A stretch of 51,957 nucleotides of DNA from Burkholderiales bacterium Ga0074133 (GTDB lineage: Bacteria > Pseudomonadota > Gammaproteobacteria > Burkholderiales > Burkholderiaceae_C), in the NCBI GenBank assembly GCA_001464865.1, contig LNEG01000053.1:1-51957 (forward strand), written 5' to 3'. The translations under genes were made by a program, and so were the position numbers. A model generated the notes under the pieces. The model ran no database searches, was not told the origin of the DNA, and saw only the letters and a list, made by a program, of their open reading frames with translations. Positions 46,079-51,957 of this stretch are shown here, one piece after another. Each line of letters starts with the position of its first letter. Position 1 is the stretch's first letter.

Positions 46079-48937
46079 ATGCCACCACCCGGCGCCGCGC
46101 CCGCCCCTCCTGCACCGCTCCCGTCTGACCGCGCGGCCGTGGTGCAGGCGTGGGTGCATGCCCTGCGCACCCAGGCCGGGTCGGCTACCTTGCAGGCACT
46201 GGCTCCACTGACCGATGCCGAAGCCGCCCCCGTAATGGCGCAGCTGCGCGGCGATCCGCACGCGGCTCGCGCGCCAGCCACGCGCACTTCTACAAAAAGC
46301 ACCTCATTCGAAAACGCCGCGACCGGACACCTCGACGACCCCACGCTTTGCGCGGGCCACTTCCGCCCCCGCATCACCCTCATGACCCTGGGCCGGGGCG
46401 ACGGCCTGCTGGGTCTGCAGCCCCAGGGCCAGCTCGGCCCGCGGGGCGACAGCGTGACGCTGGTGGAGATCGACTGGACCTACCGTACCGACGGGGGTGC
46501 CATCTGGCACACGCCTGCGCCCACCTCCATCCTCAACGCCCGCCCGGCAGTTGTGCAGGAGCTGTTCGACACCGGCGGCCCCGTGGTGCGCATGCAGCGC
46601 AACCTGGCCGCCGAAGCCGACGCCATGGACCGCGTGTGGGACCTGGGCCTGGTCCCGGTCGATGCGACCAAGCTGCAATGGCGCCACCGCGCGGCGGCCG
46701 CCACGCTGGGCCCCGTGTGGACGCTGCCGCAAGAGGCGCACTTTGGCGACTTCTGGGCAGAGCAAATCCCCCGGCTGCGCGCCGAAGGCTGGAGCGTGGT
46801 GGCACGCCCCGGCTTCGCCCACGAAAGCGTGCCGGTGCAGCGCTGGAAGCTCATCATCGCCCCCGACACCGGCGAGGTACTGGGCAAGGAGGTGGATGGC
46901 CCGCTGGGTGAGCGCCAGCGGCCTGTGCAAAAGCTGCAGTTGCCAGAGCGCGAAGGCGCCTGGCTGCTGAGCCTGGGCATCGAGATTGACGGCGAGACGC
47001 TGGACCTGGCCCCGATGCTGGCCGACCTGCTGCGCCGCGACGCACGCTGGCTCAACGCGCAGCAAATGGCGGCCATCGACGACATTGCGGTGATCTCGCT
47101 GCGCGCACCGGGCGGCAAACGCATCGATGCACCCGCAGGGCCGCTCAAGGCCATCGTCGGCGCGATGGTAGACCTGCTGACCGACCCGACCCGAAACCAG
47201 CGCAAGGACGGCGACCCGCTGCGCCTGGGCGCGTGGGAGGTGCGGCGCATTGAAGCGCTGCGCGCCGGGCTGGTGCAGGCGCACCGCGTCGGCACCGTGA
47301 GCGGCTGGAGCAACGACTGGCAGCTGCAGGGCGATGCAGGCCTGAACCAGCTGGCCCAGCGCCTGCGCCGTATCGGTACGCCGCAGCCGGTGGCTGCACC
47401 GCAGGGCCTGCAGGTGCAGCTGCGGCCTTATCAGCGGGAAGGCCTGGCATGGCTGCAATACCTGCGCACCCAGGGGCTGGGCGGCATCCTGGCCGACGAC
47501 ATGGGGCTGGGCAAAACCGCGCAGGCGCTGGCCCATGTGCTGGCCGAAAAAGAGGCCGGGCGCCTCACCCGCCCTGCCCTGGTCGTGCTGCCCACCTCGC
47601 TGCTCTTCAACTGGCAGGCCGAGGCCGCCCGCATGGCCCCGGGCCTGCGGGTGCTGGCGCTGCACGGCGCCAACCGGGGCCAGCGCTATCTGCAGATGGC
47701 CGACCACGACCTGGTGCTGACCACCTACCCGCTGCTGTGGCGCGATGTGGATGCACTGGCCGCGCAGCCTTTTCACCTGCTGATCCTGGACGAAGCACAG
47801 ATGGTGAAGAACGCCGGCAGCCGCAGCGCCCGCGCCCTGCGCAAGCTGCAGGCCCCGCACCTGCTGTGCCTGACGGGCACGCCGCTCGAAAACCACCTGG
47901 GCGAGCTGTGGGCGCAGTTCGACTTTTTGATGCCCGGCTTTCTGGGCGATGTGCGCAGCTTCAACGCCCGCTGGCGCAAGCCGATCGAAGAAAACGGCGA
48001 AACCCTGCGCGCCCAGTTGCTGTCGCAGCGCGTGCGCCCCTTCATCCTGCGCCGCCGCAAGCAGGACGTGGCCACCGAACTGCCGCCGCGCACCGAAACC
48101 ATATTGCGCGTGCAGCTGCAAGGCCAACAGCGCGAGCTGTACGAGGCCGTGCGCACCACCGCCGACAAGCAGGTGCGCCGCGCGCTGGAGCGCCAGGGCT
48201 TCGAGGGTGCGCAGATCACCATCCTGGATGCGCTGCTGAAGCTGCGCCAGGTCTGCTGTGATCCGCGCCTGGTCAAGGGGACGACGAAAACCGCGCACAC
48301 GATGGAACGCGCGAAACTGGAACTGCTGGCCGACATGCTGCCCGCACTGATAGCCGAAGGCCGGCGCGTGCTGGTGTTTTCGCAGTTCACCGAAATGCTG
48401 GGACTGGCGGCTGACCTGCTCGACACCCTGGCCCTGCCCTACCTCACGCTCACCGGCCAGACACCGCCCCGCCAGCGCGGTGCCGTCGTCAAAAGCTTTC
48501 AGGCGCAGGACGAGGCCAGGGCCCGCATCCTGCTTGCCAGCCTCAAGGCGGGCGGCCTGGGCCTGAACCTCACCGCTGCCGACACCGTGATCCACCTCGA
48601 CCCTTGGTGGAACCCGGCCGTGGAAGAGCAGGCCACCGCCCGCGCGCACCGCATCGGGCAACGCCAGCCCGTGTTTGTCTACAAGCTGGTGGTCGAAGGC
48701 AGCATCGAGGAGCGCATGCTGGAGCTGCAGGCCCGCAAGGCCGCGCTGGCCCAGGGCGTGCTGGGCCACGATGCCGAAGGCGCGGTCAAGTTCAGCGAAG
48801 CCGACCTGCACGCACTGCTGGCGCCCCTCAGCGAGCCCGCCAACAACCCGCTGGGCATACCGGGCGACGACGCGCTGCGATGGGGCGGCACGGGCCAGCG
48901 CAGGCCCCGGGCGCTGCAACCGCCCGATTTCGGGTAG
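46079..48937 (+). CDS. SNF2-family DNA-dependent ATPase/helicase
   Basis: Protein of 952 residues. About 430 N-terminal residues form a poorly conserved bacterial SNF2-associated region. The motor follows: QLRPYQREGLAWLQYL, Walker A ILADDMGLGKTAQAL (I), VVLPTSLLFNWQAEA (Ia), LILDEAQMVKN (II), CLTGTPLENHLGELW (III), then second-domain motifs RVLVFSQFTEMLGL (IV), ILLASLKAGGLGLNL (V) and HLDPWWNPAVEEQATARAHRIGQ (VI). All residues for ATP hydrolysis are present. Such proteins translocate on DNA and may remodel complexes or act in repair. No SWIM zinc finger is visible. Start ATG 46079 is chosen; an in-frame ATG at 46034 is possible. Confidence 0.93.
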   Translation: MPPPGAAPAPPAPLPSDRAAVVQAWVHALRTQAGSATLQALAPLTDAEAAPVMAQLRGDPHAARAPATRTSTKSTSFENAATGHLDDPTLCAGHFRPRITLMTLGRGDGLLGLQPQGQLGPRGDSVTLVEIDWTYRTDGGAIWHTPAPTSILNARPAVVQELFDTGGPVVRMQRNLAAEADAMDRVWDLGLVPVDATKLQWRHRAAAATLGPVWTLPQEAHFGDFWAEQIPRLRAEGWSVVARPGFAHESVPVQRWKLIIAPDTGEVLGKEVDGPLGERQRPVQKLQLPEREGAWLLSLGIEIDGETLDLAPMLADLLRRDARWLNAQQMAAIDDIAVISLRAPGGKRIDAPAGPLKAIVGAMVDLLTDPTRNQRKDGDPLRLGAWEVRRIEALRAGLVQAHRVGTVSGWSNDWQLQGDAGLNQLAQRLRRIGTPQPVAAPQGLQVQLRPYQREGLAWLQYLRTQGLGGILADDMGLGKTAQALAHVLAEKEAGRLTRPALVVLPTSLLFNWQAEAARMAPGLRVLALHGANRGQRYLQMADHDLVLTTYPLLWRDVDALAAQPFHLLILDEAQMVKNAGSRSARALRKLQAPHLLCLTGTPLENHLGELWAQFDFLMPGFLGDVRSFNARWRKPIEENGETLRAQLLSQRVRPFILRRRKQDVATELPPRTETILRVQLQGQQRELYEAVRTTADKQVRRALERQGFEGAQITILDALLKLRQVCCDPRLVKGTTKTAHTMERAKLELLADMLPALIAEGRRVLVFSQFTEMLGLAADLLDTLALPYLTLTGQTPPRQRGAVVKSFQAQDEARARILLASLKAGGLGLNLTAADTVIHLDPWWNPAVEEQATARAHRIGQRQPVFVYKLVVEGSIEERMLELQARKAALAQGVLGHDAEGAVKFSEADLHALLAPLSEPANNPLGIPGDDALRWGGTGQRRPRALQPPDFG

Positions 48938-49003
48938 TTTTGGCCTGAAGCCCTTTCATTGATTGCCCCTATTGCTACTATATTGATAGTAAATGGCTTC
49001 TGG
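48938..49003 (-). repeat. Interspersed repeat copy F
   Basis: The plus strand ends in GCTACTATATTGATAGTAAA, containing the inverted repeat ACTAT-ATTG-ATAGT, preceded by GGCCTGAAGCCCTTTCATTG. It is the reverse layout of copy E. It directly follows the SNF2 stop and precedes alkB. Confidence 0.45.
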
Positions 49004-49112
49004 AGCGCGGGCTCCTGAATGGGCCCCGGCTCATGGATCACGCCCCTGGAAGGTGCCCCGACCACCCGTGATCCGCAATCCGGCTCGGATGGTGTGGCGC
49101 ATGATGGAGGCC

Positions 49113-49766
49113 ATGACCGCCAGCCTCTTTGACGAACCACCGCAGCCCTTGAGAACGCCGCTGCTGCTGGAGCCAGGCGCCATGGTTTTGCCCGGCTTCG
49201 CCCAGGACCGGGCCCCGGCCCTTTTGCAGGCGGTCGCAGGCATTGCAGCCCGGGCGCCATTCAGGCATCTCGTCACGCCCGGCGGGCTGCGCATGTCGGT
49301 GGCCATGACCCACTGCGGCACGCTGGGCTGGGTGAGCGACCGCAGTGGCTACCGGTACAGCCCCGTGGACCCCCACACCGGCCAGCCATGGCCGGCCATG
49401 CCCGGGTGTTTTGCCGAACTGGCGCACCAGGCCGCAGCCGCAGCAGGCTACGCCGCCTTTGCGCCCGACGCCTGCCTCATCAACCGGTACGCGCCGGGCG
49501 CCCGAATGTCGCTGCACCAGGACCGCGACGAGCACGACATGGCGCACCCCATCGTTTCCGTGTCGCTGGGGTTGCCCGCCAGCTTCCTGTGGGGCGGTGC
49601 TGCCCGCGCAGACAAGCCCCGCCGCATTCCCCTGCTGCACGGCGACGTCGTGGTGTGGGGCGGCCCGGTGCGGCTGCATTTCCATGGGGTGCAGCCCCTG
49701 GCAGAGGGCACGCATCCGCTGGCGGGCGCTTGCCGCATCAACCTTACCTTCCGCCGGGCGGGTTGA
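49113..49766 (+). CDS. alkB: AlkB alpha-ketoglutarate-dependent DNA demethylase
   Basis: Iron(II)/2-oxoglutarate dioxygenase of 217 residues that removes 1-methyladenine and 3-methylcytosine from DNA or RNA. It resembles E. coli AlkB throughout: FRHLVTPGGLRMSVAMTHCG, GYRYSPVDPHTGQPWPAMP and ACLINRYAPGARMSLHQDRD. Iron ligands are His135 and Asp137 (HQD) and His191 (HFHGVQPL); Arg214 in NLTFRRAG binds 2-oxoglutarate. The start ATG at 49113 best matches the family N-terminus; ATGs 9 and 12 bases upstream are alternatives. It lies 25 kb from ada-alkA/ogt. It is not in an operon with them. Confidence 0.94.
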   Translation: MTASLFDEPPQPLRTPLLLEPGAMVLPGFAQDRAPALLQAVAGIAARAPFRHLVTPGGLRMSVAMTHCGTLGWVSDRSGYRYSPVDPHTGQPWPAMPGCFAELAHQAAAAAGYAAFAPDACLINRYAPGARMSLHQDRDEHDMAHPIVSVSLGLPASFLWGGAARADKPRRIPLLHGDVVVWGGPVRLHFHGVQPLAEGTHPLAGACRINLTFRRAG

Positions 49767-49782
49767 CGCACTGGCAGACCGT

Positions 49783-51717
49783 TCACGGCCCGCCCGGGTA
49801 GCCGGTTTCTGCCACGACCCGGGCCAGAAGCCGCTCGGCGGCCGACCGGCCCTCCAGGCTGTCGGCCAGCGTCACGCTCTTGCCGTTTCGCAGCTCTGCC
49901 TCGAGGCGGAAGTAGGTGGTGCGGCGCTTACTGGTCTGTACCGAGAAACTCTCCCGCAGGCGCAACCGCGCGATCTCTGCCGCAGGAATACGCTGCCAGG
50001 CCATCATCAGTCCGAGCAGGTGGCGCTCGGTATGCAGCCCCTGGCGGTCCAGTTGCACACGCAGGCTGTTCGAGACGGCATACAGCCCCCACACCAGCAT
50101 CGCGCCGCCCATGCCACCAAACGCCAGGCGAACGGCCAGGGCCTCCCCGTTGCGCCCCAGCGCCACACCAGCGGCCAGGAACGCCGCGCCGACACCCATC
50201 CACAAGAGCTGGTGGCGCCACAGCCGACCATATGGCTGGTAGATCTGCACGCCGCCCTCCATGGTCTCCAGCGCGTGCACCGAAGCCATCGCGGCGTCGC
50301 GCCGGGCCTGCATCCGGGGGTGCTGTACTGCGTGCGGCAGCGCAGCGGCCGTGCGTGCGCCGGTGGCAAACACAGGCACCTCGAAACGGCGACTGAACTT
50401 CAGTGCCGGGCTGTCGCTGTCGATCAGCACTTGCCAGCGATGGGTGCTGTCACCCGCGGGCTGCCCGGACTCCGGAAGGCCCGCCGGGACTTCAAAGCGG
50501 AATGCCACGCGCACGCCCTTCCCCACCCCCGCGCCAACCGCACCAGGCGCCCCGGCATCGCCCGGCGTGGCGGGCCGCACCTGCGCGTAACCCTCGGATT
50601 GCCACACCACTTCCTCCCGGGTGCAGGAGTCGTTGTCACCGGTGCCCGAGCTGCTCTGGTATGGGTAGTAGCAACGCAGCACCACCGGGAAGCTCAGTTC
50701 CGGTCCGTACCGCACCCCGGCCAGCACGATGGCACCGCCGACGTCGGCGCCCACGCAACCCGGAAACGGGTCCATCACCAGCCGGACATCCCCATGACGG
50801 CGCGCATCGGCCGTGGCGCGAACCGCCCAGGTCAGCAGGCCAACGCCCACCAGGCACATCAGCACCAGCACCCCGCCTTCGATCAGGTTGCCCTGGCTCC
50901 ACGCCCGGGGCAGGCCCGCCACTGCAGCCGGTACCGTGAGGCCACCCCAGACAGCGGCAAAACCCCAGGCCACCCACACCTCCCAGCGCTTGTCCGAGCG
51001 GATGCGATTGCCCGACCACGCCGCATGGGCCATCCAGCGCTGATCGCCCTGCGCGGCCTGACCACCGGGTGGCGCTGTGGCACGGCGGCGCAGGCGCCAG
51101 ACCCACACGAGCGTACCCACGCCAAACCCGCCGAAAGCCACCACAAACCCCATCTGCAGCGCCAGCAAGCCGGGGCGAAGGCTGCGGTCCACCACCGATT
51201 CAGCAGGCCGCCCGGGGTTGACCCACACGGCCACCGGCGTGCCGCTGTTCTGCGCGCTTGCCAGCCGCAGTGCCAGATCCCGCTGAAAACTCCCCAGGTT
51301 GTCAAAGGCACCACTGAGCGCAGCGCGCCGGCCTTCGTAGGGGGTGCCCGCCACCTCATAGCGATAAACCACCGCTACGCCATGGGTGGTCGAGCCGCTG
51401 CTGCGCCGTTTTTCGAGCACCGCAGAGACCACCTGCGCCGGCACGGGCTGCCACGCAAGCATGCGCGACCAGTCATATAGCATGGGCACTACCCACAGCA
51501 CCAGCACACCGATACCAATGCTGGCAAAAGGCAACGCAAACAGGGCCAGAACCCATGCGCCACGGCCGTCGCCGAGCGTGCCTTTGCTGCGGCGATTGCG
51601 CCGCGGGGAACGCAAAGCGCGGGCGGCTTCGCTGCTGCCCAACGGTGCTCCGCCCTGCGGGTCGCCCTCCGGTGCAGCGGCGCGTGTGCCTTGGGGGCTC
51701 CTGTCTGTGCTGGTCAT
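49783..51717 (-). CDS. Large DUF3592-like membrane protein
   Basis: Protein of 644 residues. A hydrophilic N-terminus (Arg/Ser/Pro-rich, about 50 residues) precedes a membrane segment (WVLALFALPFASIGIGVLVLWVV). A DUF3592-type extracytoplasmic domain follows (WQPVPAQVVSAVLEKRRSSG, VVYRYEVAGTPYEGRRA, VWVNPGRPAESVVDRSLRPG), then further membrane pairs and a second soluble part. DUF3592 proteins are usually 150-250 residues, so this is a much enlarged relative; its function is unknown. GGGAGG lies four bases before ATG 51717. It converges with alkB with 16 bases between stops. I see no gene in the last 240 bases of the window. Confidence 0.8.
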   Translation of the reverse strand: MTSTDRSPQGTRAAAPEGDPQGGAPLGSSEAARALRSPRRNRRSKGTLGDGRGAWVLALFALPFASIGIGVLVLWVVPMLYDWSRMLAWQPVPAQVVSAVLEKRRSSGSTTHGVAVVYRYEVAGTPYEGRRAALSGAFDNLGSFQRDLALRLASAQNSGTPVAVWVNPGRPAESVVDRSLRPGLLALQMGFVVAFGGFGVGTLVWVWRLRRRATAPPGGQAAQGDQRWMAHAAWSGNRIRSDKRWEVWVAWGFAAVWGGLTVPAAVAGLPRAWSQGNLIEGGVLVLMCLVGVGLLTWAVRATADARRHGDVRLVMDPFPGCVGADVGGAIVLAGVRYGPELSFPVVLRCYYPYQSSSGTGDNDSCTREEVVWQSEGYAQVRPATPGDAGAPGAVGAGVGKGVRVAFRFEVPAGLPESGQPAGDSTHRWQVLIDSDSPALKFSRRFEVPVFATGARTAAALPHAVQHPRMQARRDAAMASVHALETMEGGVQIYQPYGRLWRHQLLWMGVGAAFLAAGVALGRNGEALAVRLAFGGMGGAMLVWGLYAVSNSLRVQLDRQGLHTERHLLGLMMAWQRIPAAEIARLRLRESFSVQTSKRRTTYFRLEAELRNGKSVTLADSLEGRSAAERLLARVVAETGYPGGP

Positions 51718-51957
51718 GCTCCCTCCCGGTTCCTGCGCCCCGGGCGCAGGGGCACGTTGTTCAACCAAGCCGCCCGTGGAGCCTCTGGGTCACCCACGCT
51801 AGGATGCGCGGGTGTGGGCCGGGTGAGGCCGCGCGGCGATTTCGGCAGCCAGTGGTCTGCCCCAGGCCGTGCCCGCGCAGCCCCCGGCCGTCATGCAGAG
51901 GCACCCCGGCAGCGGCGCCTATTGTGCGCGGCAGGAACGGCGGCGGGGCGGGTCGGG

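Noticed and set aside
46288-46318. Suspected frameshift in the SNF2 N-terminus at an A-rich Ser/Thr/Lys stretch
   Set aside because: The frame before and after stays open and continues into plausible conserved sequence; no sign of a split gene.
46304-48919. Minus-strand open frame of 871 codons opposite the SNF2 gene
   Set aside because: Gln/His/Arg-rich with no domain; the plus strand has all seven helicase motifs.
51769-51957. Possible start of another gene at the right edge
   Set aside because: No frame with a ribosome-binding site or recognisable motif is visible in the last 190 bases.

Overview
This is a GC-rich chromosomal stretch that looks like Comamonadaceae, most likely Acidovorax or a close relative. 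The signs are the very high GC at third codon positions, two solitary Bug/TctC-type binding proteins, the pcm - rhodanese - tolC block near waaA, and degenerate copies of an interspersed repeat that I associate with this family. The species call is inference. No rRNA, tRNA, CRISPR array, prophage or insertion sequence is visible.

Layout. 1-5.4 kb (minus): a GntR/UTRA regulator followed by a branched-chain-amino-acid-type ABC importer (binding protein, LivH, LivM, LivG, LivF); LivF runs off the left edge. 5.6-13.3 kb (plus): TetR, RND adaptor, RND pump, an isoaspartyl-methyltransferase-like protein, rhodanese and a TolC-type outer-membrane channel, closed by a strong bidirectional terminator. 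13.4-18.3 kb (minus): a tricarballylate-type cluster tcuR-tcuA-tcuB plus a Bug receptor, with two clean palindromes before tcuA. 18.4-21.9 kb (minus): phosphomannomutase/phosphoglucomutase, a nitrilase-family hydrolase and Kdo transferase WaaA, tightly packed. 22.1-25.4 kb (plus): an Ada-AlkA fusion, an O6-alkylguanine methyltransferase and an EamA exporter. 25.5-29.3 kb (plus): a large PAS-GGDEF-EAL protein. 29.7-32.4 kb: small stress-type genes (HPF/RaiA-like, a 60-residue protein, a TerB-like protein), NhaR and a small membrane protein. 32.4-35.9 kb: propionyl-CoA synthetase, divergent from a chromate transporter. 36.1-41.4 kb: an isochorismatase-type hydrolase, a PRPP-synthetase paralogue, an AMP-phosphorylase-like protein, a PQQ-type sugar dehydrogenase and an NlpC/P60 peptidase, with two FNR/ANR-like boxes. 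41.5-45.2 kb: a secreted hypothetical, a GlsB/YeaQ-type protein, a second Bug receptor with DUF3237, and a divergent LuxR regulator. 45.3-51.7 kb: an outer-membrane protein, a SNF2 helicase, AlkB and a large DUF3592-like membrane protein.

How the parts work together. Uptake and catabolism of organic acids and amino acids (liv, tcu/Bug, prpE) sits beside envelope functions (RND/TolC, waaA, pgm) and direct-reversal or base-excision repair of alkylated DNA (ada-alkA, ogt, alkB). The most unusual points are: an archaeal-looking AMP-phosphorylase/PRPP-synthetase pair behind a perfect FNR-type box; at least six degenerate copies of one interspersed repeat, one inserted in frame inside waaA and one forming the end of tcuA and the ribosome-binding site of tcuB; and several well-formed operator palindromes next to regulator genes.
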